Source of the DNA: Paraburkholderia sacchari
Lineage (GTDB): Bacteria; Pseudomonadota; Gammaproteobacteria; Burkholderiales; Burkholderiaceae
Direction: 5' to 3'
DNA: 64,000 nucleotides
Assembly: GCF_000785435.2 (NCBI RefSeq)
Contig: NZ_JTDB02000013.1
Span: 1 to 64,000 of the forward strand
The position numbers and the translations under genes are program-made. This document shows positions 15,878 to 24,400 of this stretch, piece after piece; position 1 is the stretch's first letter, and the number at the start of each line of letters is the position of its first letter. The notes beneath the pieces were generated by a model. It was not told where the DNA came from. It worked only from the letters and a program-made list of their open reading frames with translations, and made no database searches.

Positions 15878-17077
15878 ATGACGAGCCTGAAAGACATGCA
15901 TATCAGCCACGGCGCAAAGATGGGCGTGCGCAATGGTGTTGAAATTCCGCTGAGCTACGGTGATACCGCGCGCGAAATCGCTGCCGCCCGCAAGCACATT
16001 CTGCTGACCGATTACTCCCATATGGGCATCGCCGAAATCTCCGGCGAAGATGCCTACGAAGTGCTCAATACGATCGTTGGCGGCGACGTTTCCGCGCTGC
16101 GCGACGAGCAGGGCATGTACACGGTGATGCTGGACGCGGACGGCAAGATCGTCACCGACGTCTACATCCTGTGCGATGAAGAGCGCTTCATCGTCGTTAC
16201 GGAATGGCTGACGGGCAATCAGCTGCGCGACCTGATGCAGGCCGCTGTCGATCGCTGCAAGGACGAATTCAGCGAAATCGACGGGGTGAAATCGCTCGAT
16301 GGCGAACGTGGCGCGCTGCATTTCGAAGGCCCCTACGCATGGGAACTGATGGCCGGGATGTTCGGCATGGACGTGATCGGCCTGCCGTTCCACGAATACA
16401 TGTATGTCGGCGACGATGAAATTCTGTTCCGTGCGGGCAAGCACGGCGAGTTCTCGTACAAGCTCATTGTGCCGGTCGGACGACTCGTCGATGTATGGCA
16501 ACAGGCCGTGGAAGCCGGCAAGAAGTTCGATATGGCCGTTGGCGGCCTCGACTATCAGCGCCAGGTGCGGATCGAGAATCCGTGCTGGGATCCCGCGGTG
16601 CTCGCTGAATTCTCGCGCTGCCCCGTGGAGCTCCAGATGCAGTGGGCGCTGCGTTACACGAAGGACGATTTCGTCGGCAAGGCTGCGCTCGAACAACGTC
16701 TTGCCGAGGGCGTGGCCCGTCGTGCGGTGGGATTCGAGCTCCAGGGCGAGCACGCCGCAGCCGCGGCACAAGGCGACGCCATCTACTGCGGCGACCAGAA
16801 GATCGGCGAGGTGATGGTGTGCGGCACGGTCACGGAAGACGGCCGGCATGTCGGTCGCGCGATGTTGGACCAGGCGCTGGCTTATGCGGATATCGGTCCG
16901 CTGCGTGTGGTGACGGCGAAGGGCGACGCCCAGCTCAGGACCACTGCGATTCCGTTCCTGCGCAACTTCAGCTTCATGGTCAACCCGTCGGAGCACAGCT
17001 ACGTCGATCCGGCGAAGCCGAAGCACTTGCTCGAGCAAATCGAGCGCAAGAAGCAGGCAATGGCAGCGGCCAACTAA
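15878..17077 (+). CDS. GcvT-like folate-binding aminomethyl/methyltransferase family protein
   Basis: A 399-residue protein that resembles glycine-cleavage T-protein (about 365 residues) from end to end. Features include VLLTDYSHMGIAEISGEDA-type N-terminal text, a VMLDADGKIVTD segment like the T-protein G-x-I-x-D loop, and WALRYTKDDFVGKAAL near 262-277 before a C-terminal barrel with GFEL. The family binds tetrahydrofolate and moves one-carbon units. No gcvH or gcvP is nearby, so a role in glycine cleavage is unlikely. Placed between the ACP and ketosynthase genes, it may modify the acyl product or its starter, for example by one-carbon transfer or demethylation; that is inference. Start ATG has an upstream AGAGACGAG region. 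Confidence 0.8.
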   Translation: MTSLKDMHISHGAKMGVRNGVEIPLSYGDTAREIAAARKHILLTDYSHMGIAEISGEDAYEVLNTIVGGDVSALRDEQGMYTVMLDADGKIVTDVYILCDEERFIVVTEWLTGNQLRDLMQAAVDRCKDEFSEIDGVKSLDGERGALHFEGPYAWELMAGMFGMDVIGLPFHEYMYVGDDEILFRAGKHGEFSYKLIVPVGRLVDVWQQAVEAGKKFDMAVGGLDYQRQVRIENPCWDPAVLAEFSRCPVELQMQWALRYTKDDFVGKAALEQRLAEGVARRAVGFELQGEHAAAAAQGDAIYCGDQKIGEVMVCGTVTEDGRHVGRAMLDQALAYADIGPLRVVTAKGDAQLRTTAIPFLRNFSFMVNPSEHSYVDPAKPKHLLEQIERKKQAMAAAN

Positions 17078-17130
17078 GCGCGGGACGACGTAGTTCAAGC
17101 AAGCATCGGGCGGTCGTGAGGACTGCCTGA

Positions 17131-17164
17131 TCGATCCGCCTGCCGGGGAGTGCAGGCGGATCGA
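17131..17164 (+). repeat. Perfect 13-bp hairpin between the GcvT-like and ketosynthase genes
   Basis: Arms 17131-17143 and 17152-17164 are perfectly complementary with an 8-base loop. No T run follows, so it is not a classic terminator. It sits in the largest gap within the operon (204 bases) and may set the ratio of upstream to downstream message by blocking decay or by partial termination. Confidence 0.6.
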
Positions 17165-17197
17165 CGCGAAGCCAGAGCGAGCAGCGGTCAGGCGAGT

Positions 17198-17226
17198 TTG
17201 CATCGGACTACATATCAATTTATGCC
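17198..17226 (+). promoter_or_regulatory. Possible internal promoter before the ketosynthase gene
   Basis: TTGCAT at 17198-17203 and TATGCC at 17221-17226 are separated by 17 bases, in an AT-richer patch 56 bases before the ketosynthase ATG and just after a strong hairpin. The -10 match is partial, so this is a tentative call. Confidence 0.3.
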
Positions 17227-17281
17227 ATTATCGGGGTACCCGGAAATACTGGGCCCGGGTAGAGATAAGGTGGAAAAATAT

Positions 17282-19150
17282 ATGCAAACGCAGCGTAAGC
17301 GGGTTGTAGTCACGGGGATGGGGCATATGTCGTCCATCGCCGATAACGTGGACGAATTCAAGGAAGCGCTTCTCAATAAGGTCTGCGGGATTCAGCCGAG
17401 CGAACACTATCAGCCCTGGTTCGATGGTGCGAACGCGTCGGAAGTGTTACGCGAGGTCGTCTACGAGGACTTGCCGGCCGAGCTTGCGGAATTGCTCGAC
17501 AAGGCTGCGCTGTGGGCCTACAAGGTCGGCCACGAAGCGCTCAAGCGTGCGAATGCTGCGTCGGCGGAATTGCGGGCGAAAACGGGTTTGATCATCGGCA
17601 TCTCGTCTGCGGGCACCGAAGCCTATATGCCCATCCTGGAAGAGAACTACGAAATTTTCTCCCTCAGGAAGATGGTTGTTTCCGGTAGTTTCGCTTCGCC
17701 CAGCGCGATCGTTTCGGCGCTGCTCGGCCTGAAGGGCGGCTTCGAACTGGTGGCCACCGCGTGTACTGCGAGCACCAACGCAATCGGCATGGGATTCGAC
17801 CAGATTCAGAACGGCAAGAATCCGGCTGTTCTCGTCATTGGCACCGAACCGCTCTATCTGCCAACCTTTGCAGGTTTTTACGCGCTGCACGCGATGAAGC
17901 GCAGCCCCGCGAGCCCGTTTTCGGGCGAACCGGGCATGTCGATCGGCGAAGGCGCGGGCGCGCTGATGCTCGAGGAGTACGAGCACGCGGTCGCGCGTGG
18001 CGCGACCATTTACGCGGAAATAGTTTCGTACGCAACGTCCGGTGATGCGTACCACGAAACGGCTCCCGACCCGCGTGCCGAAGGCGCTGTCCAAGTGATG
18101 CGCTCAGCGCTGAACAATGCCGGACTCCAGCCGCATGACATCCAGTACATCAACGCCCACGGAACCGGGACGGACGCCAACGACCGTTCCGAGACGCTGG
18201 CGATGAAGAAGGTGTTCCCCACTATCGCGAATATTCCGGTGAGCTCGACGAAGGCTTATGTGGGACACAACATCGGATCGGCCGGCATCATCGAATTGAT
18301 TGCCTGCTACCTGACGCTGCCAGAAAAGAAGATTCTGCCGACGCTGAACTTCACCGTGCCGCGTCCCACCTGCGACCTGAACTACGTGCCCAACGAGTTT
18401 CAGTCCGCGGACGTCGGCGTGTTCATGAAGAACAACTATGCGTTCGGCGGCAACAACTGCTGCATTATTTCCAGCACTCGTTCGGGTATCGTGCCGGCAA
18501 CGTCGTATGAGTCGAAGCGGGTTGGGATCACCGGCATGGGCGCGGTTGCCTCGGCGGGGCATGACATCGGGGAAATCTTCGAAGTCGTCTGGAGCGGCAA
18601 GTCGTCTGGACGCAAGGTCCGGCTCACTGGTGAGGTCGAGGAGAGTCATTCGTTCGCGGGTCTCGTGGATCACCCGTCCGTGCGCAACGAAGTGAAGCGA
18701 CACCTCCTGAGCATTTTCAGCCCGGAAGTAGTCGAAACGCTTGGTGACCGGGAGATCTGGGTGCACGCGGTCGACGACCTCGATCCGCGCAAGTATCTGC
18801 GTCGCTTCGACGAACGCAAGGCCAACCCCATTTGTACCTTCGCGCTGCTGGCCCTGACTCAGGCGCTCAAGGGCGCGAACCGGAAGATCCGGCGCGACGG
18901 TCACGATCTGGGGCTCGTCCTGGGCATGGCGAAAGGCCCGCGCACGACTGTCGAAACGTACATGCGCAGCATGATTCCGGAGCCCACGAAAGTCCGCACG
19001 TCGGAATTCCCGGGCGCGCTGATGAATGCGATCGCCACGTTCTGTTCGATCACGGAAGGCATCAAGGGCTACAACACGACGCTGGCGACGGGCAACAACG
19101 CGGCCTTCGGCGCGCTGGGCTATCTGGCCGGCCATGGCAGGGGGTATTGA
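17282..19150 (+). CDS. Beta-ketoacyl synthase fused to the N-terminal part of a chain-length-factor-like domain (frameshifted)
   Basis: The reading frame gives 622 residues. Residues about 5-400 are a full condensing enzyme with the complete triad: Cys161 in TACTAS, His293 in HGTGT and His329 in VGHNIGSAG. From about 412 (KRVGITGMGAVASAG) a second ketosynthase-type domain begins. Its region equivalent to the active site reads TTLATGNNAAFGALG, with no cysteine, as in chain-length factors of type II polyketide synthases. The frame then stops at 19148-19150, halfway through this second domain, although the rest of the domain continues in the -1 frame (next entry). The ATG at 17282 is chosen because of the AAGGTGG site and because the first strand begins right after it. 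Confidence 0.85.
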   Translation: MQTQRKRVVVTGMGHMSSIADNVDEFKEALLNKVCGIQPSEHYQPWFDGANASEVLREVVYEDLPAELAELLDKAALWAYKVGHEALKRANAASAELRAKTGLIIGISSAGTEAYMPILEENYEIFSLRKMVVSGSFASPSAIVSALLGLKGGFELVATACTASTNAIGMGFDQIQNGKNPAVLVIGTEPLYLPTFAGFYALHAMKRSPASPFSGEPGMSIGEGAGALMLEEYEHAVARGATIYAEIVSYATSGDAYHETAPDPRAEGAVQVMRSALNNAGLQPHDIQYINAHGTGTDANDRSETLAMKKVFPTIANIPVSSTKAYVGHNIGSAGIIELIACYLTLPEKKILPTLNFTVPRPTCDLNYVPNEFQSADVGVFMKNNYAFGGNNCCIISSTRSGIVPATSYESKRVGITGMGAVASAGHDIGEIFEVVWSGKSSGRKVRLTGEVEESHSFAGLVDHPSVRNEVKRHLLSIFSPEVVETLGDREIWVHAVDDLDPRKYLRRFDERKANPICTFALLALTQALKGANRKIRRDGHDLGLVLGMAKGPRTTVETYMRSMIPEPTKVRTSEFPGALMNAIATFCSITEGIKGYNTTLATGNNAAFGALGYLAGHGRGY

Positions 19151-19779
19151 GCGTCGGCAATTCGCAGCCGTTTTCAGCGCAGAGCGGCGGCATGTTGCCC
19201 GCGGATGGCGCTTGCGCGCTCCTGCTCGAAGCCGGGGACGAAACGCCCGGCGCGACGACGTCGTCCAGGATGCACATCGCAAGTTGTGTGTCGTATCAAA
19301 GCAGTGGGGAAGCGGGTGGCGCGATGTCAGCGGATTTTCGCGGGATTGCCACCACGATGGAGCGGGCAATCGAGGCAGCGGGGCTCAAGCCCGAGGACAT
19401 CGCATGCGTGGTTCCGCACGCCAATGGCGCACTGGCGAGCGACAAATCCGAGGCGATGGCGATCCTGAAGATCTGGGGCAAAAAGGGCGTGCCTGTCGTG
19501 ATGTACAAGGCTCAAACCGGCTACATGTCGGTCTGTAGCGGGTTGCTCGATCTGATTGTGATTTCCGATGCGCTTGAAAAGCAGGAAGTGGTTTCCGCTC
19601 AAACGCAACTACCCTTCGACGACACGCTGCAGGTCGATGTTCATGCCAATCGCAATGCGCTGCCGCTCGCTGGCGGCCCGATTTTGAAGACCACACTCGG
19701 TCTCGACGGCTCCGTTGTTGCGTGTGTCTTGACGCGAGGGCCACTGTCCGGAGGTTTGCATGAACTGCGTGGTTCCTGA
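19147..19779 (+). CDS. C-terminal part of the chain-length-factor-like domain, in the -1 frame
   Basis: This segment (210 residues if read from the TTG at 19147) continues the second ketosynthase domain of the preceding gene: VLSVGNSQ, then DGACALLLEAG, a PHANGALASDKSE stretch at the HGTGT position, and YKAQTGYMSVCSG where an active enzyme has GHN. The second catalytic His is thus Tyr, consistent with a non-catalytic chain-length factor. A single extra G in the run at 19140-19144, or a -1 ribosomal slip there, would join both parts into one protein of about 832 residues. A separate start at the TTG overlapping the upstream stop is possible but would make a half-domain. No independent start with a good ribosome site is seen. 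Confidence 0.6.
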   Translation: MSVGNSQPFSAQSGGMLPADGACALLLEAGDETPGATTSSRMHIASCVSYQSSGEAGGAMSADFRGIATTMERAIEAAGLKPEDIACVVPHANGALASDKSEAMAILKIWGKKGVPVVMYKAQTGYMSVCSGLLDLIVISDALEKQEVVSAQTQLPFDDTLQVDVHANRNALPLAGGPILKTTLGLDGSVVACVLTRGPLSGGLHELRGS

Positions 19780-20827
19780 TAGTGCGATCGGCGTGTTCGG
19801 GATAAGCATGGTGGAAAGCGGGCATGCGTTCGTGCCCTTCGAACCGAGCTGGTTCAACGCCAACGAAGCGCGTTTTTTCAAACGGGCGCAGCGGCGTCAG
19901 GTGCAACAGGAATGGCTTTTCAGCCGGTTCGGCTTGCCGGACACGGAAGTGGACAGCGAACAGATGCGCCGGGCCGCGTATCGCGAAGCACTCAACGCCG
20001 TTGCGAAGGTTTGCCGAAATGCCTTCGACCAGGTCGGCAGGAAGCTGGAAACGCAGATTCGCAAGCAGCGGTCCGCATTCGTTTATTTCGATGCGTGGGG
20101 AGAGACGGCGACGTTGGAAGGCGCGAACAGCTGGCGGGACGTCATCAGTCTCGATCTGCTTCCGAAGCCGATCCTTCGAGACTATGGATTCCGGGACTTC
20201 TCGTGCAAGGTGCGAGGAGAACGTAACGGCTTCATGCACGCGATTCGTTTGGCGTCCGATCTGCTGAATTCCAATGAGATGGATACGGTTGTGGTAGCGG
20301 GGTTGTTTCGAAGCTTGCCTCTCATGGTGCTGTCTTCAGCGGCGGAGCGCGTGGCGTTGCACGGCGGCACGCGAGCGAAGCTCGGCACGCCGTGTCCGAG
20401 CGTCGAGCGCGCCGGCTGTGTCGTGCTGCGCCGGCGTCCCGCGCAAGGCATGTCGATCGCGATCACGTCGTATAGCCAGTTGCCGGAGCAACAGCAGCTT
20501 GCGCGCGAGCATCTCGCCCGCGCGTGGAAGGAGCGCGGCAACGAGCGCACTGCATACGTTCTGGCCGGCCTGCATCCGAGTGCCGCCATGCGAGAACTGG
20601 AGCGCGAGGCCTATGCGGCATCCGCGATTGGCAAGCGCTACCTCTCGGTTTGCGACGTCTATGGCGACAGCGGATGCATGAATCCCATGCTCGCGCTTTC
20701 CTATTTGACCAGCGCGCCGGAGTGGCGAGCGGGCAGTCACGCGTTGATCAGCGCGGACGACGGGCGAGGCGGTGTCTGGGCAATGGAATGCTGGAACGGT
20801 TCGCATGAGGCGAGGGGTAATGAATGA
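19760..20827 (+). CDS. Degenerate beta-ketoacyl-synthase-like protein
   Basis: A 355-residue protein with thiolase-fold character. It has SAFVYFDAWGET, a helix pattern GFMHAIRLASDLLNSNEMDTVVVAGL like the nucleophile-elbow helix of ketosynthases, and CDVYGDSGCMNPMLALSYL in place of the GHN segment. The HGTGT motif is not found; AGLHPSAAM may be its remnant. I infer a non-catalytic partner or scaffold. It starts 20 bases inside the end of the previous gene with a GGAGG site, so the two are tightly coupled. A reliable family name needs a profile search. Confidence 0.65.
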   Translation: MNCVVPDSAIGVFGISMVESGHAFVPFEPSWFNANEARFFKRAQRRQVQQEWLFSRFGLPDTEVDSEQMRRAAYREALNAVAKVCRNAFDQVGRKLETQIRKQRSAFVYFDAWGETATLEGANSWRDVISLDLLPKPILRDYGFRDFSCKVRGERNGFMHAIRLASDLLNSNEMDTVVVAGLFRSLPLMVLSSAAERVALHGGTRAKLGTPCPSVERAGCVVLRRRPAQGMSIAITSYSQLPEQQQLAREHLARAWKERGNERTAYVLAGLHPSAAMRELEREAYAASAIGKRYLSVCDVYGDSGCMNPMLALSYLTSAPEWRAGSHALISADDGRGGVWAMECWNGSHEARGNE

Positions 20828-20891
20828 GGAATGCTGACGATCGCTCGCTTGATGCAATTCGCGACCAGCGGGCGCCATGGGAGATTCGATC

Positions 20892-21599
20892 ATGACGATT
20901 GACGTGCAACCTTTGCCGATCGTCCACATGCAGGGCGCGGGAAAGTGTTACGGAACCGGTGCCGGTGCAGTGCATGCGCTGAGAGGCATCGATCTCGTGA
21001 TACGGCCGGGAGAATTCGTCGCGTTGTGCGGACCGTCGGGCAGCGGCAAGAGCACGTTGCTCAATCTGATGGCCGGCATCGACGCGCCTACCGAAGGGCG
21101 CGCATTGCTCCTGAACCACGATTTCGGAAGTCTGAGCGACGTTGCGGCGGCTGCGCTGCGCGCGAAGACGATCGGCTTCGTATTCCAGTTTTTCAACCTG
21201 CTGCCGGTCCTCAGCATATTCGACAACGTTTACTACCCGTTGATGCTCAACGGACACAGCCGTGCTGAGGCGCGTGACGAAGTGATGTCGATGCTCGAGC
21301 GCGTGGGTCTGATCGCGCATTACAAACGCCGGCCGGGTGAGCTTTCCGGTGGACAGCAGCAGCGCGCCGCCATTGCGCGTGCGCTCGTGAAGCGTCCCGC
21401 TCTGGTCGTTGCCGATGAGCCGACAGGCAATCTGGATACGCATACGGGCGAGGAGATCGTCGACTTGTTGCTCGACATGAACAAAGAGTTGCAGACGACG
21501 TTCGTGATCTCCACCCACTCGCTGCAACTGAAGGACCGGGCGCGACGCGTCATTGAGATCGAGGATGGGAGGCTCAAGCGAGATGGGCAGCAAAACTAG
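20892..21599 (+). CDS. ABC transporter ATP-binding protein (LolD/MacB-type)
   Basis: A 235-residue cytoplasmic ATPase. Visible are Walker A GPSGSGKST near residue 42, the Q-loop FVFQFFNLLPVLS near 94-106, signature LSGGQQQRAAIARAL near 149, and Walker B VVADEPTGNLD near 170, then the H-loop STHS. The NLLPVL and EPTGNLD text is characteristic of the LolD/MacB/FtsE group that works with FtsX-fold permeases. ATG at 20892 is preferred because GGGAG lies ten bases upstream. Its partner permease is at 22266-23594. Confidence 0.92.
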   Translation: MTIDVQPLPIVHMQGAGKCYGTGAGAVHALRGIDLVIRPGEFVALCGPSGSGKSTLLNLMAGIDAPTEGRALLLNHDFGSLSDVAAAALRAKTIGFVFQFFNLLPVLSIFDNVYYPLMLNGHSRAEARDEVMSMLERVGLIAHYKRRPGELSGGQQQRAAIARALVKRPALVVADEPTGNLDTHTGEEIVDLLLDMNKELQTTFVISTHSLQLKDRARRVIEIEDGRLKRDGQQN

Positions 21600-22269
21600 G
21601 GCGATATTGCGCGGCGCCATCGTCGCGACGCTTTTCGCGAGCGCGCAAGCCATGGCGGATACCCCGCGCAGCGATGCGGCGCAAAGCGTGGCGATGCTGT
21701 CCGCCCTGAGCAAACAGAGCGCGGACGATGCTCGTGCGCAGGCGATTCTTGCGATCGCGCAGCGCGTGTCGGGCTCCGACCTCGATCGCGCAGTGTCGGC
21801 GCTCAGGACGACGCTCACGCGCAATCCGGCGGACCTCGACGCGAAGATGTACTACGGGTACGGCCAACTGCGCCTGGCGCTGCAGTATCTCGACAAAAAG
21901 AATTTCCTGCAGGCGGCCGAGCGCGCGAAGCAGGGGTTTTTCTATGTCGACGAAGCGGCGGAGAGCGCGCCGGACAACTGGAGGCTGCGCTATCTGCGCA
22001 CGCGAGTGGACGCCTTCTCTCCGCCTTCGAATGGACGCTGCGTGGTTGCGCTCAAGGACATCGAGTACCTCGATGGAGATGCGGCGGTGCCGCGCGACCT
22101 GATGCCGATGATCGGGTTCATGCAGGCGCGTGCGCAGGACGCGTGCCGCAAGAGCTGGTCGCTGGCGAGCGGCAATCCTGAGCGGGCGTCTAATGCGCCG
22201 CCGCCGCCGCCGCTTACGCCGGTCGAGATTGCCCGCGTGCTGGAACCGGTCGTGAAGGAGCAGCGATGA
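21583..22269 (+). CDS. Exported alpha-helical (TPR-like) protein of the transport module
   Basis: A 228-residue protein with a signal peptide (basic start MGSKTR, hydrophobic core about 8-20, cleavage likely after AQAMA near residue 26). The mature part is predicted helical, with TPR-like spacing around LDRAVSALRTTLTRNPADLDAKMYYGYGQLRLAL, and ends in a proline run. I do not recognise the family. It overlaps the ATPase gene by 17 bases and the permease gene by 4 bases, so it is probably a periplasmic partner of that ABC transporter. Confidence 0.75.
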   Translation: MGSKTRAILRGAIVATLFASAQAMADTPRSDAAQSVAMLSALSKQSADDARAQAILAIAQRVSGSDLDRAVSALRTTLTRNPADLDAKMYYGYGQLRLALQYLDKKNFLQAAERAKQGFFYVDEAAESAPDNWRLRYLRTRVDAFSPPSNGRCVVALKDIEYLDGDAAVPRDLMPMIGFMQARAQDACRKSWSLASGNPERASNAPPPPPLTPVEIARVLEPVVKEQR

Positions 22270-23594
22270 GCACCGCAATGTTTTATCTGTCGAACGCCGT
22301 GATGGTCTACGCCCTCGCGGTAGCGCTCGGCGCGTGCCTCTGGCGCCGCACCGACATTCAATATGTTTTTTTGAATCTGTTTCGCCAGCGCAGGCGTTCG
22401 GGCATGACGCTGCTCGCCATCGTCCTCGGTGGTGTCGCGGTCTTTCTGTTCGGCGGTTTTGTCGACTACTCATTCTGGGCTTTGCGCGAGCAGACGATCC
22501 GCACCAATGTCGGCCACATCCAGCTCTACGAGAAAGGCTATCTCGAGAGCGGCGCGGCGGTTGGCACCATGACGCATAGCATTTCCAACTATGACGAGGT
22601 CGCGCAAATCCTGCGCACCGATCCGGTAATCGGGCCGCACATCAAGACCGTGACCGGCCGCATCGAATTTTCGGGAATCATTTCCCGTTATGAAAGCGGG
22701 GTGTCGACCTTTTTCACGGGTGTGGGCGTGGAGCCCGAGACCTCGCTCGAAATCGGCGCACTCGATCGCGTGGTGTCGGGAAGCGACCTCTCGCGTATCC
22801 AGCCGCAGGGTGTGACGATCGGCTCGGGCGTTGCCGCGGCGCTGAAGGCGCAGTACGACGACTACACCGATCTGCTCGTGGTGACGCCCGGTGGCGGGCA
22901 AAACGCGATGTCGGTGCAGGTTCGCGGCATTTTCTCCTCGGGCATCAAGGAGTACGACGACACCAACATCAAGCTGCCGCTCAAGACCGTGCAGCGGCTG
23001 CTGCAGACCTCGAACGTGAGCCGGATCATCATCCTGCTCGACGACACGGACTATACCGATGCAGCCATGCGGCGCATCGACGAAATCGTCAAGGCGCGCA
23101 ATCTGCCGCTCGAAGCGCGTTCGTGGTCCGATCTTGCCGTGTATTACCACCAGGTCGTCAATCTGTTCGAGGGCATTTTCTTTTTCATCAAGGCGCTGGT
23201 CAGTGTGATCGTCGTCTTCATGATCGGCAATACGTTGATGATGAGCGTCATCGAGCGCACCCGGGAGATCGCGACGCTGCGCGCGCTTGGTCTCACGAAG
23301 CGCCACGTGGGGCGGCTCTTCATGCTCGAGGGCATCGTGATCGGCCTGCTCGGTGCGCTGATCAGCGTCGTGCTGGGGATCGGTCTCGCGGAGCTGATCA
23401 ACATCAACGGCGTGCCCATGCCGCCTTCGCCGGGCTACACCCAGGGATATCTGGCCTTTGTCAGGTGGGCCGGCGATTACCACTTGTTCTGGTTTGCGTG
23501 CGCGCTGCCGCTGGTCACCGCCGTGATTGCTTCGATCATGCCTGCGCGGCGTGCTGCGAATCTCGTCATTGCGGAAGCATTCCGATTTGTTTGA
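22266..23594 (+). CDS. FtsX/LolC-type ABC transporter permease
   Basis: A 442-residue inner-membrane permease. It has an extra hydrophobic N-terminal segment (about 6-22), a helix at about 40-62 (SGMTLLAIVLGGVAVFLFGG), a large periplasmic domain to about 295, and three C-terminal helices containing VFMIGNTLMMSVIERTREIATLRALG, the FtsX signature, then LFMLEGIVIGLLGALI and a last helix ending MPARRAANL. LolC/E and MacB use this fold to extract lipids, lipoproteins or peptides from the outer leaflet. Only one permease gene is present, so it would act as a homodimer. Confidence 0.9.
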   Translation: MSTAMFYLSNAVMVYALAVALGACLWRRTDIQYVFLNLFRQRRRSGMTLLAIVLGGVAVFLFGGFVDYSFWALREQTIRTNVGHIQLYEKGYLESGAAVGTMTHSISNYDEVAQILRTDPVIGPHIKTVTGRIEFSGIISRYESGVSTFFTGVGVEPETSLEIGALDRVVSGSDLSRIQPQGVTIGSGVAAALKAQYDDYTDLLVVTPGGGQNAMSVQVRGIFSSGIKEYDDTNIKLPLKTVQRLLQTSNVSRIIILLDDTDYTDAAMRRIDEIVKARNLPLEARSWSDLAVYYHQVVNLFEGIFFFIKALVSVIVVFMIGNTLMMSVIERTREIATLRALGLTKRHVGRLFMLEGIVIGLLGALISVVLGIGLAELININGVPMPPSPGYTQGYLAFVRWAGDYHLFWFACALPLVTAVIASIMPARRAANLVIAEAFRFV

Positions 23595-23634
23595 AGTGCA
23601 TATCAATATTTGTCGACTATCAAGGGAGAAGTCA

Positions 23635-24390
23635 ATGAAGAAGCAACGAGTTTTGATTACTGGAGCGGGCCGTGGCATTGGTTTCGCAATTGCGCGGGTG
23701 CTGGCCGCGGAGGGCTACGATCTGGTGTTGAACTACCGTTCGGAGCAAGGTAAGTCGATTGCGAATCTGCAGCGATTCATCCAGAGCGATGAGGCGAAAG
23801 GTATCGATATCAGGCTTGCCAAGGGTGATATTGCGGAGACCCGCGATGTCGAGAACATGATGAAAGCGCTGCGCGCCGACGGCGTGGATCAAATCGACCA
23901 TCTCGTGCTGAATGCCGCCGCATCGCCCTTCAAGCCGTTCCTCGAGATGAACAAGTTCGACTGGAAACTGCTGCTCAACAGCAACCTCGTTGGCAACGTT
24001 GCGTGTGTAAACGAAGTGGTTCCGATGATGAAGAATGGCGGCACGATCTGCATTCTCTCAAGCATGGGCAGCCGCGTGGTCATGCCGAAGTATCCGCTCG
24101 GCATCATGAAATCGGCGCTCGAGAATCTCGTGCGTTACCTCGAAGTCGAACTGTACGACCGCAACGTGCGCGTCAACGGCGTCTGCGCGGGTCTCGTCAA
24201 TACGGACATGGGTCCGATTCTCAAGGAAATGTGGCCGGAAGCGGTTGCGCGTTTCGAAGCGGGCAAGCGCCGTTGGGCAATCGAACCCGAAGAGGTTGCT
24301 GAAATCGTGGCGTTCCTGATGTCGCCGAAATCGTCGGCTATTCGCGGTTCGACGGTGCTGGCCGATCTCGGTGGCGGGCTCGCAGCCTGA
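23635..24390 (+). CDS. Short-chain dehydrogenase, FabL/FabG-like
   Basis: A 251-residue SDR: TGAGRGIGFAIARVLA near 10, LVLNAAASPF near 94, and ILSSMGSRVVMPKYPLGIMKSALENLVRYLEVEL around 147-178. The helix with the active lysine resembles FabL-type enoyl-ACP reductases, which use Tyr-x6-Lys. Here the only nearby Tyr is five residues before the gap (Tyr-x5-Lys), so the catalytic geometry cannot be assigned by eye. It could be an enoyl reductase or a second ketoreductase. RBS AAGGGAG precedes the ATG, 40 bases after the permease. Confidence 0.8.
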   Translation: MKKQRVLITGAGRGIGFAIARVLAAEGYDLVLNYRSEQGKSIANLQRFIQSDEAKGIDIRLAKGDIAETRDVENMMKALRADGVDQIDHLVLNAAASPFKPFLEMNKFDWKLLLNSNLVGNVACVNEVVPMMKNGGTICILSSMGSRVVMPKYPLGIMKSALENLVRYLEVELYDRNVRVNGVCAGLVNTDMGPILKEMWPEAVARFEAGKRRWAIEPEEVAEIVAFLMSPKSSAIRGSTVLADLGGGLAA

Positions 24391-24400
24391 GGGGGCACCG

